Source of the DNA: DATFYM01 sp035315065
GTDB taxonomy: Bacteria; Acidobacteriota; Terriglobia; UBA7540
Assembly: GCA_035315065.1 (NCBI GenBank)
Contig: DATFYM010000140.1
Coordinates: 1 to 64,000, forward strand
Direction of reading: 5' to 3'
DNA length: 64,000 bases
The notes under the pieces were generated by a model. The model ran no database searches, was not told the origin of the DNA, and was given only the letters and a program-made list of their open reading frames with translations. Positions 49,501 through 56,842 of the stretch are shown here, one piece after another. The position numbers and the translations under genes were made by a program. Numbering within the stretch: the first letter of the stretch is position 1; each line of letters opens with the position of its first letter.

Positions 49501-49633
49501 GCGCCGCGCGGGGCGCCAGGGGCGTGATCGTTTGGCCCGTGTTAGGAAGTAGCTGACCGCTCGCTGCGGGCGCTAGCACTGCCGCGAGCGCCGTGGCAAT
49601 CAAGATCTGTCTTGCGAACGTGATAGGTTTCAT
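46580..49633 (-). CDS. YVTN beta-propeller fused to secreted phosphoesterase (paralog B)
   Basis: A 1017-residue exported protein with the same plan as its neighbour at 42581-45619: signal peptide (ARQILIATALAAVLAPAASG), YVTN propeller (about 45-450; SGYNDLKNSSGALIPADST is a local difference), then the phosphoesterase domain with IYIIKENRTYDQVLGDLSVG near 514 and VIQDDAQDGGDHVDAHRS near 821. The two proteins align over their whole length with few gaps, and their 60-base leaders up to AAAAAGGAGGCTTCGC are nearly the same. They are therefore a recent tandem duplication with a PEP-CTERM gene caught between. The ATG at 49633 has AGGAGG six bases upstream. Substrate is unknown. Phosphate scavenging outside the cell is the simplest reading. 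Confidence 0.82.
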   Translation of the reverse strand: MKPITFARQILIATALAAVLAPAASGQLLPNTGQTITPLAPRAARFVTLSPGLADFPNYTAGQAVTSVVSPDGRTLLVLTSGYNDLKNSSGALIPADSTQFVFVYDISDFDIAEARPALKQVIPILNTYNGIVFDPSGKAFYVPGGVQDQLYVYALAGGVWAQQAAIPLGHRGVGNGYTVSPQAAGVAITADGTKLVVTNYYNDSISILTKSGAGGSWAVSAELDLRPGKENPANAGVPGGEYPFWVVIKGNNTAYVSSIREREIDVVDITNPGAPAVMTRISVPGEPNKMVLSASQSALYVAQDVADSVGVIDTSSNTLTENISVTAPAGLLPPSLVDPKGGSFKGSDTNSVTLSPDGTELYVTNGWMNDVAVVQLSSGKVIGLIPTGWYPNSVSFSADGKFTYVLNGKSPTGPNSPYAPSAQTPGYCHGFTAAAPDPYPLANPLPATQCAASNDYDLQLIKAGFQIFPTPSAAELAGLTQQVATNNHFESTESPAAASTMAFLKQHIQHVIYIIKENRTYDQVLGDLSVGNGDPNLTEFPEVVTPNLHNLATNFVDLDSFYDTSEVSMDGWPWSTSAHSLDVVERQTPVEYATGRGLTNDSEGDTRNINVSYPTVAQRQAADPLPTYDADLLPGTINIVAPDAADGTQGQGFLWSSALRAGLTVRNYGMFIDLQRYNVAGAKGISETLTSPYTTGPCPAWGGVVSLPPCQVSSVASVDLRPYTDVYYRGYDNTFPDTFRVTEWQRDFNANYASGGLPNLNLIRLHHDHTGNYAQSAPFGVNTPDLDVADNDYAVGLVAQTIANSIYKNNTLVFVIQDDAQDGGDHVDAHRSIAFVVGPYVKQGAVVSTSYNTLSMYRTIEEILGVPYSNLNDALATPMADVFDENQVTWTYSATPSPLLCGTLNTNPPPTNPLPIGPACQSLGNVQSFPRPNHDAAYWAAATKGMDFSVEDHVDPAQFNRILWQGLMGSKPYPATPSGLDLRANRAELLARYRANSQQAPAQPSQKLADGTGGAQ

Positions 49634-50242
49634 GCGAAGCCTCCTTTTTGATTTTGGTGAGAGTCCGCTTTCGTCGATGAAGGGAACATCGGCCGGCAGA
49701 TCGGATGGTCCTCCCGTGACCTAGCCGGCGCACAATTGCGTGCAGGTGAGAATAAATCCTCCTTTGCAGGAAACGGGTTCGTGCTCGCCATGGAATGGAT
49801 TGGCGACGGGAGGATACTAACGAGGTCGGATTAAGAAAGTATCAAGTTATCGTGAAGATTTGAATAAGAGTTCTTTCAGCACCTTCAGGCCAAGAAGCGG
49901 TCGTTTCTGAATTCAGCCATTGATTTAGGGACGCACAACGAAGTGATGGTTATGATGGTTGTAACCTCTCCTTAACCGAGCGCAGCCAAATCCGAACTTT
50001 CTGCTCCTCGCTGTTTACTACCACCGGCGAGGTCTGCGCGACGGGCGCAAAGATCATGATGCGCGCATCGGAAGTCGGGAATCGGGGATCTGTTTTCTGT
50101 TCCCTGTTCCCTGTTCCCTATTCCCTAATTCCCTGTTCTCTTCCAGACCGAGATCCTGGCCGAGGAGGAGACCCTAAGAGGACTCGGAAGACCGGCCGGG
50201 CATTGACTGGGAAGTCTGGAGGCCGTCCGGTTAAAAAGGAAA
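49634..50242. promoter_or_regulatory. Upstream region of paralog B with 11-base direct repeats
   Basis: GTAACC at 49961 and TTAACC at 49972 are 11 bases apart, like the repeats at 7159 and 32089. CTTTCTTAATCCGACC (minus strand, near 49830) resembles CTTTCTTAATGTGACC before the phosphoesterase at 51073-53115. A TTCCCTGTTCCC low-complexity run lies at 50096-50145. No gene is seen. Confidence 0.35.
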
Positions 50243-50275
50243 GGGGGACAGAGCCTCAAACGGACTCCGTCCCCC
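50243..50275 (-). terminator. Terminator of the PEP-CTERM gene at 50.3 kb
   Basis: GGGGGACAGAG and the matching ACTCCGTCCCCC form the stem. The minus strand then reads TTTCCTTTTTAACC. Third copy of the hairpin seen at 42537 and 46541. Confidence 0.75.
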
Positions 50276-50312
50276 TCATCGTACGTTACCAAGAGAGACT
50301 ACTGGCGTGGGC

Positions 50313-51020
50313 CTAGTTCAACAATTTGCGGCGAAGCATGCCCACCGCGCCAAGGAGTGCGCTGCCTAGAAGCGCCATCGAGCCGGGCTCCGGTGTTGCG
50401 TAGGTAAAGCCGGGATCGTTAATGGCAAAGTTATTGACAGCGCCGTTGGGACTGCTGGTGCTGATGAGAATTGATCCGATGTTTGCACCAGTCGTGTCAC
50501 CCATGCCGATGAACAGCTCGGAGCCGGTTCCGATGGCGCCGCCACTCAGACCGTTGAAGGTGTCATTAAACAGCGGGTCACCATTCCGGTCATACGCTTG
50601 CACCGTAGCCATGAAAGGACCGGTCTGAGCGGTTTCGATTCCAAAGCCGAACGACAGGACGGGGGTCTGAAGCACTAAAGCAAAAGGACCTTCCCCGCCG
50701 AGGCCATTTGCATTTCCGGTCCAGACGAGGTTCTCACCGTTGGCAAAGTTACCGTTCCAGCCATTGCCTTGATCCACCCGGACAAAGGGTGAAAAGTCGA
50801 TGTTCCCGACGACGGCGAGATTGCCATCCCCCGTAAACACGAACTGGGGAGTACCGAATTGGCTAACCGCCGGGCCGAGCTGCGACCACTGAATGAAGTC
50901 GTTCGCATTCTGGGCAGCGCTGGTGGCATAAACCGTGAAAGTGTCGGCGTTGGCAAGAGTGCCGACGCTGAAGAACACGATTGCGATCAGCAGAGTTTTC
51001 TTCATCAAAGTTTTCTTCAA
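50313..51020 (-). CDS. PEP-CTERM exported protein
   Basis: A 235-residue exported protein. The signal peptide (TLLIAIVFFSVGTLANA) follows a doubled MKKTL-like N-terminus. The mature domain has AVVGNIDFSPFVRVDQGNGW, WTGNANGLGGEGPFALVLQ and LSFGFGIETAQTGPFMATVQ. This resembles the beta-sandwich of other acidobacterial PEP-CTERM proteins; no function is known to me. The C-terminal signal is PEPGSMALLGSALLGAVGM plus RRK. The start is TTG 51020, seven bases after AAGGAGG; ATG 51005 is possible but further from that site. It lies 52 bases downstream of the phosphoesterase at 51073-53115, on the same strand, so the two are probably one operon. The terminator at 50243-50275 closes it. Confidence 0.82.
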   Translation of the reverse strand: MKKTLMKKTLLIAIVFFSVGTLANADTFTVYATSAAQNANDFIQWSQLGPAVSQFGTPQFVFTGDGNLAVVGNIDFSPFVRVDQGNGWNGNFANGENLVWTGNANGLGGEGPFALVLQTPVLSFGFGIETAQTGPFMATVQAYDRNGDPLFNDTFNGLSGGAIGTGSELFIGMGDTTGANIGSILISTSSPNGAVNNFAINDPGFTYATPEPGSMALLGSALLGAVGMLRRKLLN

Positions 51021-51072
51021 GCTTATTCCTCCTTGGATTGAAGTGCGTGCACACTGGTTGATTCCTAGCCTA

Positions 51073-53115
51073 CTACTGGGGTGGCGCGCCCCCCGGCGGC
51101 GTCGGCACCGTCTTGGGCGTCGGATTGAAATCGTCGGGGATCTGATTGACGATTCCCTGCGCGCGGTCAGTGGTGGTGATTCCAAGATTCGAGCAACCAT
51201 ACCCTGTGGTTTGGGGCAGGGCGTTGATCCATTTCGGGTCGATCTCGGCGTAGCTCGCAGGTAACGGAGCAGCGGTTCCGCTCAAGCGGGCAGGATCGAA
51301 AGCTTCCGTAAGGTCGCTGACTCCGGCCGTCAGGGCGTCGTCCGGTCCGAGTCCTGGCTGTCCGAACTTAATCGCGCCCACGGTTCTGGCAAATAATTCA
51401 TTGGGCAGAAGCGCCAGAGGCGGCAGATTGAAAACCGTGTCAATGAACTTGACTACGGAACCGTGATCTCCCACGCCGCGGGCGATGTAATTGGTCCGAG
51501 CGTACGGCGAGATCAGGATGAAGGGAACACGGGGCCCGTCGCTGATCGGCGTACCATCCAGTCCATGGAGGAGAATGGGAGGCCGAACATGGTCGTAGTC
51601 TCCTTCCGAGTCGTCCCAAGTGATAATGATCGCACATTCGTTCCAATAGGGGCTCTCCGCGATCGTATTGATGGCTTGGGCCACCAAGGCTTCGCTGATT
51701 TGAGCGTCCGAATATGCCGGGTGGTCGTCGTCGCCATTGAAGGCCTTCTGCACCGCGGCATTGGGGTTAGCGGGATGCAATCCGAACTGATTCTGGTAAC
51801 CACCCTTGACGAAGAACACGCCCCCCTGTGGGGGAAGGGTTTGGTTTTGAACGGCGCTGAAGAAATCACCGAGGCCATGAAGCTGGCTGTTCATGGCGGG
51901 GTTGTTGGCAATGTAGCCGAGGTACTGGGGTCCGTTGTGGTGGGTGATGTAGTCATAGTGGCTCCCGCCTGCCGGAGGCGTAGCCGGACAGGGGTCGTTC
52001 GGCGGACAGTCAGCGTCTTCTTGGTCGTAGCCCTCTTCATACCAGCCGAACCCAAGCGAGTTCTGCTGAACCTTCGGAATATAAGCAACGTCCGCTTGCA
52101 CGTCCGCGAGGTCCGCAAGAGGGGCCTTATCCTGCGCCACCATGCTCGTCAGGTCGCTGCCGGCGAGCGTCAGCGGCAGCGTGGCAAACGTCATGTTGAA
52201 TTCCGGCGTCGAACCGGCGTCACTCGGGTTGGTGGGTGCCGGTGAGCACGGTGGTAGTCCCGGTACCGTAGTGCATCCGGGGGCACCCTTGCCACTACCC
52301 CACCACGGATTCGCGTCATTCAGAAGCGGAACGCCAGGGCCGGAGTTCAGGGTGTTCCCACCCGACGGATACTCATTCGGATGCAACACCCACTGGGTCT
52401 CGCCCGCTTGAGCGCCGATGATGGAGAGATTCCCCGGCGTCGAAGGTCCCGTCATCAACTGGAAAATATGATCGAACAGCACGAAGTTGCTGGCATATTG
52501 CCAGAGCAGCGGAATAGTGTCACAGTCTTCGTAAGCCATCGCTAACTCGCCCATCTGCTTTGCCTGGTAAGGCGTCTTCGCATTGGCGGGGAGATACTTC
52601 TGTTCCTCGACCAGGGCAAATTTGTCCATTTGCGGCACGCCAGCCAGGACGTCCATCTTGTTGACTATTCTCGTGTGGGAGTGGTCGATGTCATCCGTAT
52701 CCGCGGCGTAGCAATTGAGTATCGTAGCCAAGCCGCATGGGGATTCTTTTGGTCCGATGCGGAATGGGTGAATAGTCGCTGGGCTTCCGTCGACATTCTG
52801 GAAAACCTCGTTGAATCCCGGTGTGTTCGCTGCCGAACTGGTGAACAGCCCCTCGGCCCCGGGGAAAGTCCCGAAGTAAGAGTCGAATGACCGGTTCTCC
52901 TGATAGATCACGAACACGTACTTGATCTTTTGCTGGAGAAGTGTGGCCATTTGCTTGCTAGACAGTGACGGTTCCGCACTTGCCGGAATCGAATAGCTGG
53001 TGGTTCCATTCGTTCCACTCGGCGCTGGACTCGCCGCATAGAAGAACGTAGTCGGTTGCGAGATCGCAAACGCGAGCAGCATCACGAACGCTTTCATCGA
53101 AACGTGGGTACGCAT
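51073..53115 (-). CDS. Secreted phosphoesterase, phospholipase C / acid phosphatase-like
   Basis: A 680-residue exported protein of the PF04185-like phosphoesterase family. The signal segment (AFVMLLAFAISQPTTFFYAA) is followed by YVFVIYQENRSFDSYFGTFP near residue 70, the usual metal-site start of the family. Later come SNFVLFDHIF, IIITWDDSEGDYDHVRPP near 500 and GDHGSVVKFIDTVFNL. Known members hydrolyse phosphatidylcholine or phosphomonoesters; the exact substrate cannot be told. Unlike the two paralogs at 42.6 and 46.6 kb it has no propeller. AAAGGAGG lies three bases before ATG 53115, a tight spacing; ATG 53097 is an alternative without its own site. It heads a likely operon with the PEP-CTERM gene downstream. 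Confidence 0.82.
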   Translation of the reverse strand: MRTHVSMKAFVMLLAFAISQPTTFFYAASPAPSGTNGTTSYSIPASAEPSLSSKQMATLLQQKIKYVFVIYQENRSFDSYFGTFPGAEGLFTSSAANTPGFNEVFQNVDGSPATIHPFRIGPKESPCGLATILNCYAADTDDIDHSHTRIVNKMDVLAGVPQMDKFALVEEQKYLPANAKTPYQAKQMGELAMAYEDCDTIPLLWQYASNFVLFDHIFQLMTGPSTPGNLSIIGAQAGETQWVLHPNEYPSGGNTLNSGPGVPLLNDANPWWGSGKGAPGCTTVPGLPPCSPAPTNPSDAGSTPEFNMTFATLPLTLAGSDLTSMVAQDKAPLADLADVQADVAYIPKVQQNSLGFGWYEEGYDQEDADCPPNDPCPATPPAGGSHYDYITHHNGPQYLGYIANNPAMNSQLHGLGDFFSAVQNQTLPPQGGVFFVKGGYQNQFGLHPANPNAAVQKAFNGDDDHPAYSDAQISEALVAQAINTIAESPYWNECAIIITWDDSEGDYDHVRPPILLHGLDGTPISDGPRVPFILISPYARTNYIARGVGDHGSVVKFIDTVFNLPPLALLPNELFARTVGAIKFGQPGLGPDDALTAGVSDLTEAFDPARLSGTAAPLPASYAEIDPKWINALPQTTGYGCSNLGITTTDRAQGIVNQIPDDFNPTPKTVPTPPGGAPPQ

Positions 53116-53421
53116 AAACCTCCTTTGTGAGCGGAAACGACTTTGTGTTCGCCGTTAGCTTGGCGACCAGAGAGTCTGACGCGGTCACATTAAGAAAGGA
53201 TAAAGGCGTTGTTAAATTAACTTGAAGTTATTTAGGTAGGAATCTGAGTCAAATCATATCCTGATGGCTTAAGACGTCACTGATCGAACGCATTGTGCTC
53301 CGCTAGTCTCCCGTCCCATCTAATTGTTGTCAATGCGGATCCCACGCGCCGTTGTAAAGAATTGGGCGGGACGGGAGACTAGGGAGCTAATGGGTGATGA
53401 GCTGAAACACTCAGGGATGAA
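53116..53421. other. Intergenic region upstream of the phosphoesterase
   Basis: AT-rich with TTAA-rich stretches on the minus strand (CTTTCTTAATGTGACC, GTTAATTTAACAAC) that may be a promoter region. A GGGACGGGAGACTAG / CTAGTCTCCCGTCCC inverted repeat spans about 53303-53390. No gene. Confidence 0.45.
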
Positions 53422-53495
53422 TGGCTGGGAGGCAGGGATTCGAACCCCGATACGCAGATCCAGAGTCTGCAGTCCTACCGTTAGACGACCTCCCA
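53422..53495 (-). tRNA. tRNA-Gln (anticodon CUG)
   Basis: The minus strand folds as a tRNA. The acceptor TGGGAGG pairs with CCTCCCA, followed by discriminator G and an encoded CCA (53422-53424). The anticodon stem GCAGA/TCTGC encloses the loop CTCTGGA with anticodon CTG. The T arm is CGGGG TTCGAAT CCCTG, and the D-loop contains TAACGGTA. It reads CAG codons for glutamine. Confidence 0.95.
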
Positions 53496-53603
53496 CCAAG
53501 GAAGCTTCCTAAACTTACCGTGAGGGGCCGTCGTTGTCAAGTCTCTTACACGCGCCGCGCCCAACCCGCTGGCCAGTCGTCAGAAGCTGTGAACAAATCC
53601 TGG

Positions 53604-53704
53604 TAGCGCGGGCGTCTCGCCCGCTCTTCTCTCCTGGTGTCAGAGCTTCAAGTCTCCTAGTGTCACAAGCTTCAAGATCAAGAGCGGGCGAGACGCCCGC
53701 GCTA
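53604..53704. repeat. Family B palindrome with perfect 25-bp arms
   Basis: TAGCGCGGGCGTCTCGCCCG continues to CTCTT at 53604-53628. Its exact reverse complement is at 53680-53704. The loop contains a short duplication (CAGAGCTTCAAGTCTCCTAG, CACAAGCTTCAAGATC). Located between the tRNA and tonB. Confidence 0.8.
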
Positions 53705-53775
53705 TCAGGTTCTCAAGGGAGGCCGGTGATGACTTCGCTGAATGGCGACTGATGGCCGATTTCCGAGAGTTCCCC

Positions 53776-55071
53776 TCAGAACAGCCTGAAGGTCACTTCG
53801 ACGCTGACGCGCACCGCTACCGGGCTTCCGCCCCGCATGGCCGGTTTGAACTTCCAGGTCTTGACGGTTTCCACGGCTTTCTCGTCGAGCCCCAAGCCCA
53901 ACGGTCTCGCTACCCGGACGTCGCTGACGTTACCCTGCGCGTCGACGATGATCCACAGCACGACGGTTCCTTGCCACTTCGCTTTGCGAGCTTCCTCCGA
54001 GTACGGCGGTTCTGGCTTGAAGATGGCGATAGGCGCGCTGACGTTGCCGCCCACACTGTAGACGCCGCCACCGGTACCTCCGCCCTCACCCGGTCCCAGC
54101 CCGCCGCCGTTCCCCGACCCGATGCCGGTGCCGGTGCCACTGCCGATCCCGCCGCCCGTCCCCGGGCCGTTGGAGGCCGGACCATTCACCCCGTGGGGGT
54201 CACCCCAAGGCACGTTCTGCGCCATCTCGGGCAGCTTCATTTCCGGGGGGCCGAGAAGAGTAGGATCCGCAGTTAGCTTGGGAGCGGGATTCGGAATCAC
54301 CGCCATGGGCGGCGCGAATTGCACCTTGGAAAACTTGGGAATCGCGCCCTTGGAAGCCGGAGTAGGCGAGCGATCACCGCCGCCCCCGCCCCCGCCCGCC
54401 TTCTTGCTGCTGGCCGTCAACTCGGGAAGATAGGGCGAAATATCCACCGAGACTTCTTTGTTCGGGCCTTTAGCCTGCACGGGCTGCATCCACTTGCTGA
54501 TGATAAAGGGCAACACTAGTGCCGTCACCATGAGCGCGTGGACCAACAGGGAATTCACCCATGAAGCCGGTTCCTGTTCATAGTCGCGGAAGACGTCCGG
54601 CGGGTACTCCTTCTTCTTGAAGATGAAAATCCCTGCCAGCTTGCCGACGGCGTAGCCCCCCGCTGCCAGCAAAATGATCAGCGCCCATTCGCGCGTCAAC
54701 CATCCCCCTACGATCCCCAGAACCGTCCCGATACCGGCCAGCAACAGGTGCCATTTCTCCTGCCGGTGATTGTAAATCCCGATCTCGTCGGTAGGCTTCT
54801 CGAGTAGGGCGTGGAAAATCGCCGGCAGGTCGCGGAACCAGGGCCGCATCTCCGTGATCGGGAGGGCAACCTCACCCTTGTAGTATTCCGGCGGCACCGT
54901 CACCTTAGGATCGCGCCAGGCGGCGCGGATTTGCCGCACCAGAGAGACGAGGGGAAAAGTGCTGTCAACAATGGTAATCTGATAGCCGGAGGAGGCGGAA
55001 GAGCTAACTGGCCGTCCATTTCCTCCTGCTTCGGTCTGGCCTGTTTCACCCTGAACCTTAGTCGATCCCAT
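53776..55071 (-). CDS. TonB-family energy transducer with extra membrane segments
   Basis: A 431-residue inner-membrane protein. The cytoplasmic N-terminus (about 1-105, with SLVRQIRAAWRDPKV) is followed by hydrophobic segments at about 107-150 (LLLAGIGTVLGIVGGWL, ALIILLAAGGYAVGKLAGIF) and 172-192 (LLVHALMVTALVLPFII). Next comes a Pro/Gly-rich periplasmic linker with long Gly runs (about 230-340) and a C-terminal TonB domain (about 345-431: PEPPYSEEARKAKWQGTVVL, LDEKAVETVKTWKFKPA). TonB domains pass proton-motive-force energy to outer-membrane receptors such as the two in this window. ExbB and ExbD are not nearby. The N-terminal arrangement differs from classical TonB, which has one membrane anchor at the start. 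The ATG at 55071 follows GGAGG at a rather long 12 bases. Confidence 0.85.
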   Translation of the reverse strand: MGSTKVQGETGQTEAGGNGRPVSSSASSGYQITIVDSTFPLVSLVRQIRAAWRDPKVTVPPEYYKGEVALPITEMRPWFRDLPAIFHALLEKPTDEIGIYNHRQEKWHLLLAGIGTVLGIVGGWLTREWALIILLAAGGYAVGKLAGIFIFKKKEYPPDVFRDYEQEPASWVNSLLVHALMVTALVLPFIISKWMQPVQAKGPNKEVSVDISPYLPELTASSKKAGGGGGGGDRSPTPASKGAIPKFSKVQFAPPMAVIPNPAPKLTADPTLLGPPEMKLPEMAQNVPWGDPHGVNGPASNGPGTGGGIGSGTGTGIGSGNGGGLGPGEGGGTGGGVYSVGGNVSAPIAIFKPEPPYSEEARKAKWQGTVVLWIIVDAQGNVSDVRVARPLGLGLDEKAVETVKTWKFKPAMRGGSPVAVRVSVEVTFRLF

Positions 55072-55209
55072 GCGTGCAACCGTCCTCCCGGCCTGGCGTT
55101 ATGGGGAGAAACAGGTCAAAACCAGGCCCCGGCACCCTGAATTCCTCACTCTTCCAAGATGATTCGCAATGAATCGAAGTTGCCTCAACCAATCACTATT
55201 TTCGCCTTT

Positions 55210-55430
55210 TTACCCGCCAGCCGTCAAGCATTGCCGATTGCAGACTGGAAGACAAAAAGACAATCCACAGATTTCGCAGATTACACAGACAAAAGGATAC
55301 GAGCAATTCCCTTCTCTTACCATATGCCTTTCTTATCATGAGTTCTGTGAAATCGGCGTAGTCTGTGGATTCATCCTCTTTCCTTCCAATCGTCAATCGA
55401 AAATCGTCAACGTCAATCGGCAATTCTCGC
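55210..55430. repeat. Intergenic inverted repeats
   Basis: Outer GCCGATTGCAGACTGGAAG and CTTCCAATCGTCAATCG arms belong to the GATTGACGATTG family. Inside, TCCACAGATTTCGCAGATTA is mirrored by TTTCACAG/GTCTGTGGA-type sequence at 55345-55373. No gene. Confidence 0.6.
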
Positions 55431-55435
55431 CGTGA

Positions 55436-55690
55436 CGGCAACCCCGCGATCGAGAACCTTCACCCACACCACCATCCTCTCGGCATCGTACGCCCAACCG
55501 TCGCTTGCTTGGCCGAGTTCTTCGAGCGACTTCTGGGACTCGAGCCGCGTGCCGTCAGCCTCCACCGAGGAGGGCTGCTGGACGCTCATGCACAGGTGGT
55601 CCCAAGGGCTCTGGTAGAAGGGAGCGGTCGGCCTATCCCAAGCCGTAAGCGTCGGTGTTCCACCGCGCCTAAGCTACGGGTCAAGGAAGA
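55436..55690 (-). pseudogene. Internally deleted remnant of a GH31 glucosidase gene
   Basis: Three stretches match three separated parts of the intact GH31 gene at 56843-59392, in the same order and strand. 55436-55575 matches the 3' end (56870-57005). TGGACGCTCATGCACAGGTG at about 55577-55605 matches about 57855-57880. CTCTGGTAGAAGGGAGCGG to CTAAGCTACGG at about 55610-55680 matches about 58793-58858. The parts between are gone, so it cannot encode an enzyme. Together with the intact gene it brackets the PEP-CTERM gene, which suggests a past tandem duplication that included it. Confidence 0.8.
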
Positions 55691-55877
55691 TAGCCTACCG
55701 TAAGCAGGATATTCGGCGCGCAGAAAGCCCGCGGCGGTCAGGATCAAAGACCGCCAAGAGATTGTCATGGAAGCAGTTAGAACATCTGCCAGCGGCACTA
55801 AAGTGCTACTCGTGGGTAGCACCTTGGTGGTATGGACACTCCTCCCGGCAGTTATAAAATATTGTTGATTGTAAGAA

Positions 55878-55926
55878 AGATCCTCCTATCCAAGAAGGTT
55901 CTAGGGAGGGGGACTGACAAGGAGGT
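55878..55926 (+). promoter_or_regulatory. Conserved leader hairpin before the PEP-CTERM gene
   Basis: AGATCCTCCTATCCAAGAAG then TTCTAGGGAGGGGGACTGAC, so CCTCC can pair with GGAGG, followed by AAGGAGG as the ribosome site. Matches the leader at 46475-46520. Confidence 0.4.
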
Positions 55927-55931
55927 TTCGC

Positions 55932-56594
55932 TTGAAACTGTTGAAAACAAGATTCACCTGGTTGTCGCTTGCTGCCATCCTGTGCCTGCTCATGGCTGCT
56001 CCAGCCTCGGCAGATACCCTCTATGACAACGGTCCAATCAACGGCACCGTTGATGCTTGGACCATCAACTTTGGCTATCAGGTCTCAAACTCGTTCACCC
56101 TCGGCGCTGGCTCGACCCTGACAGGGGCGCAGATTGGCCTCTGGCTGAGCCCCGGGGACAGCCCCACCTCTGTAAACTGGTCGATCGGGACCACGCCGTA
56201 CGACTCAAGCTTGGGCTCCGGAACGGGCGTCCTGACCGATACTTTCCAATCTACCAATCCTTACGGTTACTCGCTGGATGAGAGCACGTTCTCCCTGGGC
56301 GGGACGCTGGCTGCCGGCACGTACTATCTGACACTCCAGAACCTGGCGATACCGAGCGGTGGTCCTGGGTATTGGGATCAGAATAGCGGTCCGTCATCGG
56401 CGTACGAAAGCGCTGTCGGCTCTCTCGGCGCGGTCTGTGGGAACGGTTACCCCGGACCCGTTGGGGGCACTTGCTCCGAGTCATTCCAGATCTACGGCAA
56501 TTCGGGTACCGCCACCCCAGAACCCGCCAGTTTGGTTCTGTTAGGCTCCGGCATGTTGATCTTTGCCGGTTTCATGCGCAAATTCGCCAGCTAA
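55932..56594 (+). CDS. PEP-CTERM exported protein, paralog of the one at 45.9 kb
   Basis: A 220-residue exported protein. The signal peptide FTWLSLAAILCLLMAAPASA and the domain with YDNGPINGTVDAWTI, GAQIGLWLSPGD and ESTFSLGGTLAAGTYYLT closely match the protein at 45854-46462. It has an extra Cys-containing insert (about 165-180: GAVCGNGYPGPVGGTCSE). The C-terminal PEPASLVLLGSGMLIFAGF plus MRK is an exosortase sorting signal. The start is TTG 55932 after AAGGAGG; no ATG fits. It is on the plus strand, flanked by a GH31 remnant and the intact GH31 gene, both minus. A strong terminator follows. The function of the domain is unknown. Confidence 0.82.
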   Translation: MKLLKTRFTWLSLAAILCLLMAAPASADTLYDNGPINGTVDAWTINFGYQVSNSFTLGAGSTLTGAQIGLWLSPGDSPTSVNWSIGTTPYDSSLGSGTGVLTDTFQSTNPYGYSLDESTFSLGGTLAAGTYYLTLQNLAIPSGGPGYWDQNSGPSSAYESAVGSLGAVCGNGYPGPVGGTCSESFQIYGNSGTATPEPASLVLLGSGMLIFAGFMRKFAS

Positions 56595-56619
56595 ACAAAA
56601 GCAGTCCCACCCTAGCCTT

Positions 56620-56647
56620 GAAGGCCGGAGGTAAGTCTCCGGCCTTC
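56620..56647 (+). terminator. Intrinsic terminator of the PEP-CTERM gene
   Basis: GAAGGCCGGAG and CTCCGGCCTTC pair perfectly around GTAAGT, then CTGTTTACC. It is 26 bases past the stop codon. Confidence 0.75.
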
Positions 56648-56842
56648 CTGTTTACCAATCAGTTATCTAATGACGACATCGTAAACATAGCCACGCTCTG
56701 CCGACTGTCTTCTGCGTACGGTCGAAAGAGAAGGAAATGGCGGCGGCCACTGCCCCAGGGTACGCCCTGGGCTAAATTCTTGCGCCGCTCAGCGGCTTCT
56801 CGAGCGCCTTCCGCCTTCTGGCTTGCGCCCTCTGCCTTCTGG

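Noticed and set aside
50056..50316. Open frame between paralog B and the PEP-CTERM gene
   Set aside because: It spans a low-complexity TTCCCTG run and a terminator hairpin.
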